Assembly (NCBI GenBank): GCA_905221605.1
Contig: CAJNDS010001313.1
Location: 122,001 to 186,000, forward strand
Length of the DNA: 64,000 nucleotides
DNA from: Symbiodinium natans
Taxonomy: Eukaryota; Sar; Dinophyceae; Suessiales; Symbiodiniaceae
Direction of reading: 5' to 3'
The notes below the pieces were generated by a model. The model was not told where the DNA came from, did not search any database, and saw only the letters and a program-made list of their open reading frames with translations. The position numbers and the translations under genes are program-made. Shown here piece by piece: positions 36,025-47,261 of the stretch. How positions within the stretch are numbered: the first letter of the stretch is position 1; each line of letters begins with the position of its first letter.

Positions 36025-36463
36025 ATATGAAAAAACTGTGTGCTATCCCCCAGGCGTGTGCAACTCCCGAACATCCGACACGGGCATGGTGCTGGACTTG
36101 TTCATTTCATGTGGCAGGTCTGGGCTGTTCATTTAAAATGCTGTATCTTTGGGTTCTTTACTACCCTCATTGGTTCGTTCAAGTTCAAGAAATCATTCAT
36201 ATGGTTCTCAGTTTCTTGCTCTCTAACATTGCCGCATTAGTCCGTGTAAGGCTACATAAAGTGTTTTTGTTACATAGATGAGAATACGATGACTATGAAC
36301 AGGCTTTTTCGTCCCTTCGTCGTAGGGTTCAAGAGAACTGGCACTTGGATGCAAACTCTCCGTCCTATTTCCATAAGATGCATCTTTCTCACCCGGTGCA
36401 GTTTCTGAAGTTTCTTGCAGTTCTTCTCCTTCTCTGCGTGTCCTTTCCGTCTCTCAAGCACAA

Positions 36464-36588
36464 CTAGCTTTAGCACCCACGATCAACTACCCATAAAAAG
36501 GTTAGGTCCTTCTCAAGGAAGACATATATTCTGCAGCGTTGTCCTTGACAAAGGCTCTGTCGACGCGCGACACTAAAAGCTTAGAGCC
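36464..36588. repeat. Dispersed repeat, copy 1
   Basis: About 125 bp starting CTAGCTTTAGCACCCAC, containing ATCAACTACCCATAAAAAGG and ending GCGACACTAAAAGCTTAGAGC. A second copy at 36919-37042 differs by scattered substitutions and short indels. Both are in direct orientation, 455 bp apart. Noncoding; the nature of the family is unknown. Confidence 0.8.
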
Positions 36589-36918
36589 GACTTCGACAAA
36601 GGGTCCAGGAGGTTTCGCGAGATGGGCAACGCTGGATTCTAACCCCGAAAAACCAGAAGCTCCACCCTTAGTTTTTGTTGCCCCCCAGTGCATGTGGTAA
36701 TTGCGTCGCGAGTTACACCATCGAAGCTCCTGTTCCACATGCTAAAAGGATGCCAGCAGAGAGCCTAGGGACATACTTATTGAGCTTCTGCGGTGCTGTT
36801 TGGGACTGCCGTGGTGCACCCAACAAATTTCCCAAGCTGGGCAAGGCGTACCCAACTGGCCGTTCCCGTTCAGCTTGTGAGACGCCCTATCGAAGTTGCA
36901 GATGGCGAGCAAACACAG

Positions 36919-37042
36919 CTAGCTGTAGCCCCCACAATCAACTACCCATAAAAAGGTTAGGTTTTTCAAGGAAGACGTATAGTCTACAGCGTTGAAATTA
37001 ACACAAAAGCTCTGTCTACTCGCGACACTAAAAGCTTAGAGC
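36919..37042. repeat. Dispersed repeat, copy 2
   Basis: Second copy of the unit at 36464-36588, starting CTAGCTGTAGCCCCCAC and ending GCGACACTAAAAGCTTAGAGC. Overall identity is high (roughly 80 percent by eye) with the longest shared run ATCAACTACCCATAAAAAGG plus TTAGGT. Confidence 0.8.
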
Positions 37043-38340
37043 TGCCTCTCTTTGGCACCGTCACGTAGTGCTACACTCTGTCAGGGCAGGACTGCGGCAA
37101 AGCCTTTAGGAGGAGACATAATTGCCAGATGCGAGCAAGTCCTGCAGAAAGTGCTGCAAAGTGCCGCAAAGGCGCGTCAATTCCACTTTCTGCCAGCAGC
37201 GCGCGCTGCCGTGCAGTCATGCCCCGGCCTGTTCAGCTGGGTGAAGATGAGAGTCAGGGTGTGGTGGTATGCCCACCCGGCGTAGGGCATGACCAGACAC
37301 GACACAACAACTTATCAGCACAGAGGCTTCTAAGTCCCAGAGGCCAGTTCAGCATCATGCCCCGCAATTGCCAGGGAAAATGCGCACTACAGGGAAAGAA
37401 CCCCGTCGTTGCCAGAGAACGAGGCCTCTGCACTCGACATCTCAGCCGAGCTGCTTGGGATGGGCTGGAGCGTCTCCCGCATCCACTGCGGCATTGAGAG
37501 GAACCTGCACATCAATCAAAGCACCTCAAAGCACCTCAAAGCAACTCAAGGCACCTCATCAACAGAGCAGAGCTTGGGGCCTCTCCTCCGCGGCGGCACG
37601 CCTCCGCTCCTCCTTGCCTGGGGCTTGAAGCCGCAATGGCAAACAACTACAGGGTCCGAGCCTCAATCATCCAGCTTTCGGAGAGATTCTATCGCTTGAT
37701 CTTCGCTTGGAGGAGCTAAGGTGCGCATTGCTTCTTTGATAAGAACTTCGCGCGCAGTGCCTTCCTCGGCAGCGCAAGGCTTAAACAGGAGCATGCGCAA
37801 ACATCCCCCCTTCTAGAGATGTGTAGCCGTGTAGCAAACAGGCAAAAAAAAAGAGCAGTAGGTCTGAGCAGTCGGTCTTTCGCCGTTTCACTGCTAATCC
37901 AGCTAGCAAAGCGGCATCGGCGAGCTCCACATCGTTCCTCAACCAAGGCTCGAAGCGTTCTCTGCTAGCGAGCGCTTAATCCGATGAAGCGAGAGGCCCC
38001 GCATAATAGCGATTGCATGAAGCACGCGCTTGACACACCAAGACGAGTCTGAGAAGCATCCTTGCGCCCCGGCCCGCACTTAAAATCACCTCACACGTAG
38101 ATGACACGTAGGGCACGAAGTGCTGCTTAGCTTCCATTTCAGACCAGGGCCCTCGGCCGTGGCGAGGTGCTCCTCGAATCTTCTGCACAAGTACCCTTAG
38201 TGGCCTCAGTGTGACCTTTCGCTTCTGAATTGTGCTTGAAACCCTTTGAAAGTTCTTCTTAATGAGTAGGGAAGTGAGATGACCAAGGACCAAAGCACAG
38301 CCCTCGCTTAAACGACATCCCCACCGCATGCCAAATCAGG
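37043..38340. other. No confident gene
   Basis: A short AAAGCACCTC decamer repeat lies at 37519-37556. Minus-strand frames around 37716-38329 are Arg/Ser/Cys-rich and unconvincing. Confidence 0.4.
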
Positions 38341-38349
38341 CAACTGCCA

Positions 38350-40736
38350 CTATAGCTCCTCCAGGGCATTGAGGAGGATTGTCGCGCTTGCCAGGTTGTC
38401 CGCCGTGAAATACCAGGGATAATGTTCAGGGTGTTGAACATGCGCTCGAGCATACTGTGACATGCCAAACAGCACGCGTCCAATATGCTTGGTGCCAACG
38501 GTCATGCCTGCCTTGGCAAGGTCGGGCAGCAACCCACAGGGACAATCCGCCATGTCAGGTCCAGGCCATGTCTGTTTACATACACCTGGCCTCCGGCGGC
38601 ATTTTGAAGAATTTGCAGCGAGAGCGCTTGATGCATCCCCGGCATGTCTGTGTTTCCGTCATTGACAGGTGTTGGCGCAGGACCTTGCCAGCAAAAACGA
38701 TCCTCTTCGGCGCGGACTCTGGAACTTGGGCATCCAGAAGTGTCCTGTCCGGCAAGGTGACCTTGTCTTCAAGTCGGCCGAATCGCACACATCGACCGTT
38801 CGTCTCACATGCAGTTGCACACACATGCACGCAAACTCACTCAAATGCACTGAAAGCCGAGAGGCTGGGCACTCCATCCTGCCAGGGTAAGGTCGGATTC
38901 GCACTGTCGGGAGGTATCTTTGCGAGGCCTTTCAAGCCTAACATGTGTCGGAAGAAAATGAGACACCCCCCGCCTTGTATACACAGTTGGGTCAAGAAGT
39001 GGTAACACCAAGAGCGGGCACGAGGTGAGAAGTGGGGAAGTAGCAGGAGCCCAGGATCCAGGGGTTCCGTTGAGAGGTTGCGATAGAGACACGCAATTCC
39101 CGCCCCCCTCTTGCCTTGCGAAGACGTGCCCCAAGCAACCAGAAGTCCATCAGCCGAGGCGGACGTGCGGAGCAGTGACAAACATGAAACTATATGAAAC
39201 TATGAGCCTGGCGATCGACTCCACCGCTGACAAGTCGTTGCGCAAGCGTTGCTCGACAAACTCCTGCGACACAACCGGCATCCAGGAATCTAGGACCAGC
39301 ACGTGCAGTGTGTAGAAAGATGTAGAAAGTGTGAGGCCCTCTTCAGCTCCAGGCCTTCCAGTCAATGCGTTCGGTGGCGTGAAAGACGCTTCGGCGAACT
39401 TCAGGTCTGTGTCCCATCGACTGCAGTGCTGGGGCCAGTAGCAGTGTTTGCTTCAGGTGTGTAGGCAGCGGTTGCTTTCGGGCAACGTGCTTTCTGCACA
39501 TGGACACAAAGAAGCCTGCAGACTTGAGGCTCCAAGAGACTCCATGACTCTAGATTAAAAAAGCCTGCAGATTGCACTGGGTCGCAAGCCTTGCAGCCGC
39601 ATGCCACCTCTGCGAAGCGCCCAAACTCCTCTCTGAAATCTTTGCAGGAGACACGAGCGTCTGCACGTTTCCGAAAGAACCCGAACAGAGTCGTAGGCTC
39701 AACCATACCGGTGAGCTAGAGCCAGGAGCTGCGCAAATAAGTTTCGAACCTATGTCAGCCATACCGGAGGTCCTGCATCAGGGCAAAAGCAAGCTGCCGC
39801 TGCTCGGGGAGGCGCAATGCTGAGCTGGCCTGTGTCACACGAAACATCCCCCCACAGTCTCTACAAGTGTGGAGGGTTGTGGCGGGGTCACCTAGGCCTA
39901 GGCAAGCAGCAGCATAGCATCGAACTTCATTCAAAGCTTCTTCCCCAAACTGCGTTCGTAAAGCACGTGGGGGCACGAAGGCTTCTTCGGGGCACACTGT
40001 GATTCAGTGATGTCAATAAGCCGAATTTGTCATGTCTGAATTTCCCCCGACGGCCAATCGTGAGCCAGAGCCTCCACTCCTCAATTCCCCTCTGAAAGTG
40101 CTGCACACAGCCTCCCCTTTCGTCCCTAATCAGGCTGCGACACCCCATGCTGCTTCAGCGCTCGGAGTGAAGCGGCATAGGCGCTGGTGGCTTTAGATCT
40201 AACCATCTCCAACCATGGGGCTCACGTTGCTCATCAGGCTGCACAGCTGGCCATGAGCTTGCCAACTGAAAGAGGGGCTGTCGAGTAGTTTCCGGTACAG
40301 AATCCTGTCATAGCTAACTTCTCATGTCTTCATTGTAGTCACTGCTACCATGCCCCGATTACAGATGTCAATACTGCAGCCGCTTCGGCTTTGCAGGGTC
40401 CATGGGGCCTTGGGTGTCAAGGTACTCAAAGGCTGCAGGGGCACACCGGGGGATTTCTCGCACAAGCTTCTCCATAGCTGTGGACAGCTGCGGGATCAAC
40501 AACTCGCCTTTGTCGTTCAAAAAGTGGCAAAGGATTGCTGCATGATGCATCACGCCGAACCTCACTGTGCAATGACCCAGCATGACCCTATGATCCTGCG
40601 ATATCCTGCGAATATGCCCAGCGTCAGCATCGCATCCGCCCCAACGAAGAATTGGTTCAGCTGGTGGCAATGTGGCCAATGCTCTTCGCCGTCGCAGGCC
40701 TAGCAGACTCGATGTCAGGGGGTGTAATGCCGACAA
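38350..40736 (-). CDS. Multi-exon gene, unknown protein (at least seven exons)
   Basis: Consistent minus-strand exon series: 40600-40370 (HHAAILCHFLNDKGELLIPQ, LSTAMEKLVREIPRCAPAAF, EYLDTQGPMDPAKPKRLQY); about 40140-39990 (CVQHFQRGIEEWRLWLTIGR, RGKFRHDKFGLLTSLNHS); 39990-39760 (PPRALRTQFGEEALNEVRCY, HTCRDCGGMFRV, QRQLAFALMQDLRYG); 39706-39560 (FGFFRKRADARVSCKDFREE, FGRFAEVACGCKACDPVQSA); 39340-39180 (STSFYTLHVLVLDSWMPVVS, VEQRLRNDLSAVESIARLIV); 38810-38576 (EDKVTLPDRTLLDAQVPESA, QTCRGCIKRSRCKFFKMPPE); 38553-38350 (KHIGRVLFGMSQYARAHVQH, PEHYPWYFTADNLASATILL). Several Cys pairs (CRDC, CGCKAC, CRGCIKRSRC) suggest metal binding or an organellar protein. No family could be named. Confidence 0.6.
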
Positions 40737-40825
40737 CTAATCCAGGTGATTGAAGACAGAGATCCACTTCGCGCCATTTCTCAAGCACGGGTGGCCTCTG
40801 GATCTCCGGCCAGGATGGTCGAAAC

Positions 40826-41332
40826 TTGTTGAAACCCTACGCTTTTCACTTCAAAGGCCTTTACACCACCGAAGCACCGGATGCGGAAGGTGTCGATATC
40901 AGACTCATCGACCCCCTACTCACAGGCAAGCGCTCGGCTGCGCCATGCCGAACTTGTAACCTTCAAGGCGATACTGCTAATACTGCTATACGTGTATTCG
41001 CACGCTCCGCAGTTCCATGGTGCTGGGGTATTAGAAGAAAGAATGTCAGGGCTCGAGGTGACTACAAGAGCTGTACGCTTCGTGAATGGGGATGCAGTGA
41101 GCCAGGCAGCCTGGCACCACATCACGTGTGCAATATGCCGATGGATGGTCATCTGTCGGCCCCTAGAGGCTGTCCAAAATATGACCCCAGCACTAAAGAT
41201 CTTAAAACGTCCTTGCAGCACTTCCTGCCTGCAATGTCTGTACTGTACAACATGCACCTGAACAACCTACAGGAAAGACTAGGCTATCATTTCCTGTCCG
41301 CATGCGTGAGTCCTCTGCGCTGTAGACATTAG
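40826..41332 (+). CDS. Possible plus-strand exons, unknown protein
   Basis: Two overlapping plus frames look coding: 40826-40935 (KPYAFHFKGLYTTEAPDAEG, VDIRLIDPLLTGKRSA) and 40930-41200 (SARLRHAELVTFKAILLILL, YVYSHAPQFHGAGVLEERMS, GLEVTTRAVRFVNGDAVSQA). The second has a membrane-helix-like stretch. This would be head-to-head with the minus-strand gene ending at 40736. The antisense frame 40916-41257 is also open and fairly protein-like, so strand is uncertain. Confidence 0.35.
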   Translation: MLKPYAFHFKGLYTTEAPDAEGVDIRLIDPLLTGKRSAAPCRTCNLQGDTANTAIRVFARSAVPWCWGIRRKNVRARGDYKSCTLREWGCSEPGSLAPHHVCNMPMDGHLSAPRGCPKYDPSTKDLKTSLQHFLPAMSVLYNMHLNNLQERLGYHFLSACVSPLRCRH

Positions 41333-41463
41333 ACTTTGAAGCCTGGCAGCAGACGGAGGCCATTGCTCTCAGAATTGTATGTTTGGCATTTGGCATCCCC
41401 TCTGGTCTGCTACCTCAGGCCGTCTCAGCTATAGGGAGCAAAAGCGAATTCTGATTTCCGGAA

Positions 41464-41940
41464 TCACAGATGGGCCACACCTGACAAGGCCACCTTCGAA
41501 TCTGTACGAACTGCCTCCACATTGTTTTCGAGGTCGGCCATCGTCCCGGCAGTTGATGCCAGACTTTGTGTGCCCCGGATCTCTGCGCAAGCGCGTTCCG
41601 TGCCATCCTCAGGCACGTCCGCATCGCTGCGCATCGACCCACGGATTTGGAAGGCCCCTGTCTTGCCGTCGCAAGTGCAGAAGCCTGCTGCAACTTGCAC
41701 CAGGGCACCTTGGAAGAAGATCCATCCACGTACCTGAGGCAAACAACCACATTGCCGCATTGCGAATCCCTGAAGGCCCTAAAGGCCCTGAACCCTAAGC
41801 CCCAGTCTGCGGCCCGTTGCTCAAATGTACGGGATGGTCCGGCCTCTGTCTCTGAAGTCCTCTTTCCTTCTTCTCTCCACCGCACGTCGCCCTGCTGCGG
41901 TGTCTCGAGCCGCAATTTGCCTTGCAGGGCATTCAAGGGC
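41464..41940 (-). CDS. Putative exons, unknown protein
   Basis: Minus-strand segments: 41936-41820 (KLRLETPQQGDVRWREEGKR, TSETEAGPSRTFEQRAADWG) and 41740-41464 (RGWIFFQGALVQVAAGFCTC, DGKTGAFQIRGSMRSDADVP, STAGTMADLENNVEAVRTDS, KVALSGVAHL then stop). Charge and pattern favour this strand over the antisense frames. No family is recognised. Confidence 0.45.
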
Positions 41941-42327
41941 TAGCTGGCATGTCGAATTGCCCTCTCAACTACAACGCTACAAGGGTCCAATCTTACTTTG
42001 GGTCGCGCGCACAGCGCCACATGCCATAAACATATGAATCTCCGCTTGCCATCCGATGTCCCCACTCGTTCTGCTGGGGGGCCGCTGACGCGCACTTCTG
42101 CAAAGCCACGCCGCTGGGGCAGCAGCCCATGGCCTGCAGGACTTCATTACAGGTGACTGAATTTAGGCTGAGTACTGCTTGAAGATAAGGCTGCTCACAT
42201 AAGGGACGACCAGGGCTTGAGGAGCAAATCTAGCTCCGCGCGCACATTTCCGAACAGAACGAGCTTGTGCCTTCGATGGAGCCATCCTTTTCCACCTTCA
42301 GCACGTACCTGACCCGAGATTGATGGC

Positions 42328-42926
42328 CTAGAAACAGATGCAGAAATTTATGACAAACAGTTGTGCTTCATTCCACCGTGCCAATACAGCTGTTCTGGCC
42401 GAAGCCTGTAGGGGCCAAAGGTGTGCTGTGGCTCTACCGCGAAGGCGTCCTCCTTGGCTTTTCAACTCTGGGTCTCGACATGTCTCAATGATTCGAAGTA
42501 CGGATACAGATGCAATGTATCGGTTATCTGCACTTGGATATCGGACTGTGGCCGTGGGCCACAAACAGGGACAAGAAAAGCTGGCAGCCTGGTCCGCTCC
42601 TCGTAAACTCTCACAGCTCTCTCACTGCCAGGCATGCAGCTGAGGATGCAATGGTACCTGTGAGCTCCATGGTGAGAGGGGCACAGTCGCAACCGCCCTC
42701 TTGAAAGTTGGACCGTGCAGCACCTGAAGGTCTCGGCAAAAACCGACTCAAGGGGCAGTTCAAAGGCGTACAGATGCCCCTGGCTACAACCGTCGAGGCT
42801 GCGGTCCCAGGTGCGCATTTCTTCAAACGAAGCATTCCTCGGTGCGCAGCAGAGATGAGCGCTGCGGCGCTGCATATGACAGGTAGGCATGAAGGCCAGC
42901 AGACTTAACCACGCACTCAGCCACAC
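42328..42926 (-). CDS. Putative exons, unknown protein
   Basis: Minus-strand segments: 42920-42740 (NASFEEMRTWDRSLDGCSQG, HLYAFELPLESVFAETF); about 42710-42612 (NFQEGGCDCAPLTMELTGTI, ASSAACLAVREL); and 42550-42328 (SADNRYIASVSVLRIIETCR, DPELKSQGGRLRGRATAHLW, LARWNEAQLFVINFCICF then stop). Frame changes between segments imply two introns. The start may be the hydrophobic SAWLSLLAFMPTCHMQ region at about 42920, possibly a signal or transit segment. No family is recognised. Confidence 0.45.
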
Positions 42927-43864
42927 AAGTGTTCAACAGCAACTCAGGTGCAAACTTGGCAACTACTTTCGAAATCCCCTAAGTACTCACGCGGCTTACA
43001 ACCGTCGACCTGCAGCGTGGTCTCCGCTTGGGGCGCGTGCAGCGCAGCAGCCACAATACAGTCACAGCAGCCAGCATGACCAAGAAAGTCAGTGCCAGCA
43101 AGAGGGGCACGACGTGACCTCTCTGCCATCAACTGGGAGTAAGGATTGCAACAACGTCACCATCAAGAGTGCGGGGAAGTCATGGCCTGTATCGTGGTCA
43201 TCAGTGGCCACGACAGCTGGCACCATGGCACAGGCACAGCTTGTTCGATTGTTTTGGCTTCTCTGTGGTTAATTACTAGTTACGAGTTACTTTGAGTGCT
43301 TTCATGACCTGGAGCCGTCTTGGGCTTGTCACCTTTCTTTTGTGTTCGCATAGTTCCCATCGAGCCCGCCTCGTGTCGCTTGCCGACTCATCCCCGCTGT
43401 GGCAACAGGATCCCCACTAGCAACGGCTGCGGAAGGTCATGAGTTCTCAGAGCTTAGCGCAGCGTTGCAAGCTCCATTGTCCTCAAGTCCCCCAGCCTGC
43501 TTGGAGAGGGATGGCAGAGAGTCCACTATCGTGTTGCAAGTTGCAAAGAGCACGAACAAGACCGAGACAAACCTTGCACAGCCGGCAGAGAAGAACCCGC
43601 CAGCATAAAAACTCTGCCGAAGCCTCCGAGCGTGCGGCGCACGTATGAGTTCATGGCCGACAGCTTTCGGACTACCGGCTGAGTTTCTACAACCTTTTTA
43701 CATTGAAAGATGAAAACAAGGGCACACTGGGGCTCTGCTCAAGCAAAGCCCAGGCACCGGAGCAAGCCATGCATGCCAGACGGCCTCAGCTTGGGGAAAG
43801 GTTGGTCAAGTCGAGAGCTGATCGCTGAGTCTAAAGGGCGTGACTACGTCTGACTGCGTGACTA

Positions 43865-44940
43865 CTTTTGCGCATTCTCCAAGGGGCGGATGCGGTCGTG
43901 CTGCTGGTGGGAGGAGGTGCTCATAGAGCATGTTGAAGCCGCTGCTGTCCTGTCTCCAGATGCGGCTCGGTTGCAAGTCGTAACATTCCAGGCTTCTTTG
44001 TTGCCAGCTGCCCAGGCCTTGTAGGCCAGCTGCCAGCGGTGCTCTGCCATTTCGCTCATTGTCAAAGCCCCGCCTTCCGCAGTGCTTGCTGCCTGCAGAA
44101 AAGCAAAGAGACACGCCTCGGAAGCTGGCAATACTGAGAGCATCTGAGAGCTGTAGAACAGGGCTGCGCAATGGTGCGCGCAGGCATGGGGCCTCTCCAG
44201 CCTTAACCTTGGCGATGAAGCCATCGCTGAAGACAACAACCGGGATCATGCAAATCCTAGGTTCCCAGGTCCACTCACACCATGCCCCCCGTGTTCCTAT
44301 GACGGTCTCTTCTTATATTCCCCCCCCTGTATCTACTCCAGTTTTTGCAAGCATGATACTATGTGTTCATGACTTTCCACATGTTATCCTCTCGTTTGCG
44401 CTGGGTTCTCTTCTGCATTGTGGCGCCACAACTTCCGTACGAGCCTCCCCAGATCGGGATCATCACACAGCCCCAGTCATGACTTGCAGTCCTCATAAAG
44501 ATCCTGAGCCCAACCTGGAAAACAGGATCCGAGTTCCGCACCCGATGCTGACAAAGTTGATGAGAGTGCCGATCGCTTTGCCCACCCAGGTGTAGTCGCA
44601 CCAGGGCCACTCCTTACACCAGGGCAACTCCTTACCTTCCACCCTTGCGCCTGCTTTTCCGTGGCACTTCTAGCCGAGGCTCCCCGTGAAGGTTGATGAT
44701 CTCCGTCCACAGGGCCCGGGGCACTGAAGCATAGACTTCCTGCGTGCAGCGTGGTAAAGTGAGAAGGGGCTCGGTGGAAACAGCCCTTCAGATCAAAACC
44801 CGCGCAAGCCCTGGAGGAAAACTCCAGTCCAAATCGCGCACACAAAGCTCGGCCTGCCTGGAGTTCCTCGTCGGGGTTGTCCTTTTCTGTGAAATGCCTG
44901 GGGTCAAGGCAAAAGATGACGCAAGCCCGTACTGAAAGAA
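43865..44940 (-). CDS. Putative multi-exon gene, unknown protein
   Basis: Minus-strand segments: 44938-44793 (YGLASSFALTPGISQKRTTP, NSRQAELCVRDLDWSFPPGL, with a stop); 44780-44650 (HRAPSHFTTLHAGSLCFSAP, GASARSATEKQAQGWK); 44598-44505 (YTWVGKAIGTLINFVSIGCG, TRILFS, hydrophobic); 44249-44200 (IPVVVFSDGFIAKVK); and 44190-43865 (HHCAALFYSSQMLSVLPASE, ACLFAFLQAASTAEGGALTM, SEMAEHRWQLAYKAWAAGNK, EAWNVTTCNR). The last is the clearest exon. No family is recognised. Confidence 0.5.
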
Positions 44941-45147
44941 GCTTTGGCCTTCAGCTTGTTGTTCACGCCTACTCCCTGCACCGGGTCCCTTCTACCACGT
45001 TTGCGAGCCAGCTTAACTCCACGTGTGCTTCAAGTCCGGTGCAACTCGGAGATTCAGCCGTTGGTTAGAGGGCACCATCACAGGTGGTTGCGCTTGTTGC
45101 AACCACCTCGGTGTCCGCATGCATCGGACGCCATGAAACACTCAAGC

Positions 45148-45600
45148 CTAAGGCTGCGGGGAAACTCCCGGTGGAGTCCAGTTCTTGAAATATCGCTGGC
45201 TTCCTTTGATGCCCATGTAATCTTTCCACTTCTGGCGCATGGCTTCGTTCACATCATCCCAATAATCCTTCATGGCATCCTTGAGATAATCAGGGGCATA
45301 GTAGATCGGGTTCTCGATCAAATTGTCATAGTCCCAGCTGTGCTCTGGCTCAGGTTGCCCCTGCTGCATGGTGGTGTCTGGGTCAAAGGTGCCATTCTTC
45401 ATCGCCTGGATGCGCCGAGCCTTGTTCTTGCGTAAGCGATACTTGCCGAAGCTGTGGGCATGGAGCTTCCCGCGGAAGGTCTTCTTGTCGTGTTTGGACT
45501 GCATGCTGAGGCGACGGAGCTCACGAGGCCCAGCGCACGCAGCACCCGCCAGGGCAAACGCTGCTGCCCACGAAGCGGTGTGGGGCGAACGCGGGGGCAT
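45148..45600 (-). CDS. Plastid-type ribosomal protein bTHX (PSRP4-like), nucleus-encoded
   Basis: A 150-residue frame. Residues 36-60 read KHDKKTFRGKLHAHSFGKYR then LRKNK, matching the small bacterial 30S protein bTHX (pattern GKGDRxTxRGKxxxxxYGKYRPRK) and its chloroplast relative PSRP4. This protein sits in the 30S head. Start M (45598-45600) is chosen because a pyrimidine tract and acceptor (CTTTCTTCCACAACAG) end 2 nt upstream. The N-terminus PPRSPHTASWAAAFALAGAA then looks like a signal peptide, fitting import into a complex plastid. Two in-frame upstream Met codons (45732, 45759) would add a longer leader. The acidic, Tyr/Trp-rich C-terminal extension (about 85 residues, DYLKDAMKDYWDDVNEAMRQ) is not found in bacterial bTHX. 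No intron is visible. Confidence 0.7.
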   Translation of the reverse strand: MPPRSPHTASWAAAFALAGAACAGPRELRRLSMQSKHDKKTFRGKLHAHSFGKYRLRKNKARRIQAMKNGTFDPDTTMQQGQPEPEHSWDYDNLIENPIYYAPDYLKDAMKDYWDDVNEAMRQKWKDYMGIKGSQRYFKNWTPPGVSPQP

Positions 45601-45625
45601 GTCTGTTGTGGAAGAAAGCTTCGGA
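45600..45625 (-). promoter_or_regulatory. Likely trans-splice or splice acceptor of the bTHX gene
   Basis: Minus-strand GCTTTCTTCCACAACAG followed by AC and the ATG. Polypyrimidine plus AG directly before the start fits leader addition. An ordinary intron joining an upstream leader exon is equally possible. Confidence 0.4.
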
Positions 45626-46201
45626 GCATCAGGAATCCAGACTTCAGAGGCTGGCCTTCGTGGACCAGGACTTGCGCTTAGGAAGCCGGTCCGAAGGCGA
45701 GTGGCGAGGCTGATGCCAAACACCAAAGCCATTGCCGTCCTGGCCCTGACATTGCCCATGCCCTCAGCCCTTGGGATAAAAACCCTTGGAAGATGGGACT
45801 GCCCTTCACACCTACTGCATCCTACTGCATCCTTGTCAAGCGCCTCGAGCCGACAACGAGCTCGCGGGCCTTCTCCAGGCAGGGCACGCGCAAGTGCGTC
45901 TTCACGTGTCTTGACGTGTCCTAACTGTCCTGGTCCTAGTCTTGGTGGATCCTGAATACTCAAGAGGACCACCGTTCGACTTTGATAGCAGAGGCGGGTG
46001 CGAAGGGCTCATACAACGACAACCCCACGCATCACAGCATCAGTCCGAGGCGCAAGATGCTCGATACGAAAAGCCACAGCAAGAAGGTCGTCAGACCCTC
46101 AGAGTAAGCAGTGTGGGATCTGATTCTCTCCCGTCCCTGCCGGCTTGAAGCAACTGAGAGATTGCAAGGGAGATGGGGGGCATTCAACCCATCAACAGCG
46201 A

Positions 46202-46510
46202 GGCAGCATGAGCTTGCAGAGACCGCGCTACAGCAACTTTATGCAGCAAGGTGCCGTGGCTTTCAAAATTGCTCCGTTCTCTGACAGGATAGCGAACATG
46301 GATGCAAAGGCACCCACATATCCTGGCAAGGAAGACTCAAGACAGAAGGCGGCTACAGAACAGAGGGACCCGTGGCACTGGCAGACCCTTCACCGTCTGT
46401 GCATCCAAGGCTCGCTCAGCTTTGAGCACGCGAAGCACGCACAAGCCCTGAACCCAAGCGATCTCTTTGCCTGGGACAAAAGAGATGGTTGCAAGCGTCA
46501 TTGCCATTAG
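46202..46510 (+). CDS. Possible exon, unknown protein
   Basis: The plus-strand frame MSLQRPRYSNFMQQGAVAFK, IAPFSDRIANMDAKAPTYPG, KEDSRQKAATEQRDPWHWQT, LCIQGSLSFEHAKHAQALNP ends at 46510. Composition is protein-like, but there is no domain and no partner exon. It is not on the locally dominant strand. Confidence 0.3.
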   Translation, partial: GSMSLQRPRYSNFMQQGAVAFKIAPFSDRIANMDAKAPTYPGKEDSRQKAATEQRDPWHWQTLHRLCIQGSLSFEHAKHAQALNPSDLFAWDKRDGCKRHCH

Positions 46511-47245
46511 TAACGTTTCACTTCCAATGTTGTCCTGTGCTGATAAACATCGTTACCTTGTGGTGAGAAAAAAAACATCTTGCGCAATGAGCTTTGGCAG
46601 GCTGGAGCTTCGGGCTCGAGGTTCGCTGAGCCATTTTTAGGGTTCATGGAGTTCATGGGATGCCCTGACGGCTGTTGGGGGAGCGAGGCCTCCGATGTGG
46701 AACCCTGCTTGAAATTCTAGGAAGTCCAAGGTGTTGGGCCCGGGCAACCTCGCCCTGAACCTGTTCTGTGGATGCTGTGGACTTGACGTGAAGTGGCGGA
46801 TCCCGACCCAGTCGAAACTCCCAAGGCGCCGACGCGAGCCGAACCATATGCCGGCGCTGCAGAAGCCCGGAAGAAAAGCAAGCACCTTGCTGTGGGAGCC
46901 CACGATTCGTGAGGGGGTTGACAAATTCTTCAGCCTGCGATGAAGCCGCGAACAAAGCTTGAATGATGGCACGCGTAGACGTAGCAAAGCAGAACTTTAG
47001 TCGTCGTAAGAGAAGTAGTCGTAGTAGTCGGAAGAGCAGAAATGTGACGACAGCAGAAGTACTACAAGTAGTGGCCGCAGCAGTAGCCTCGGGACTTCCT
47101 GGTTCCAGGCGAGGCGCATCAATCATCAACAGGGTCACTCCGCTGATGTAGGTCAATCCGCCGGTGAAACTGGGAGACAGCTCGGTGGGTAGACGGAGCT
47201 CGCGGTGTGTAAACTGTCGTATACTCTACTGGCTTAATCTGGCTT
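46511..47245. other. No confident gene; imperfect GTAGT/GTC repeat
   Basis: An imperfect GTAGTCGTAGTAG-like tract lies at 46995-47085. Minus frames across 46637-47156 are open but Arg/Leu/Ser-rich and partly derived from the tract. Confidence 0.4.
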
Positions 47246-47261
47246 ACAAAGGGCATCTACC
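47246..47261. repeat. Left copy of the putative target-site duplication
   Basis: ACAAAGGGCATCTACC. The right copy at 51061-51076 is ACAAAGGGCATCTGCC: 13 exact bases, then one mismatch, then two matches. It marks the 3' boundary of the processed-mRNA insertion. Confidence 0.65.

Noticed and set aside
37500-37562. CRISPR-like short repeats
   Set aside because: A simple decamer tandem repeat without spacers; eukaryotic context.
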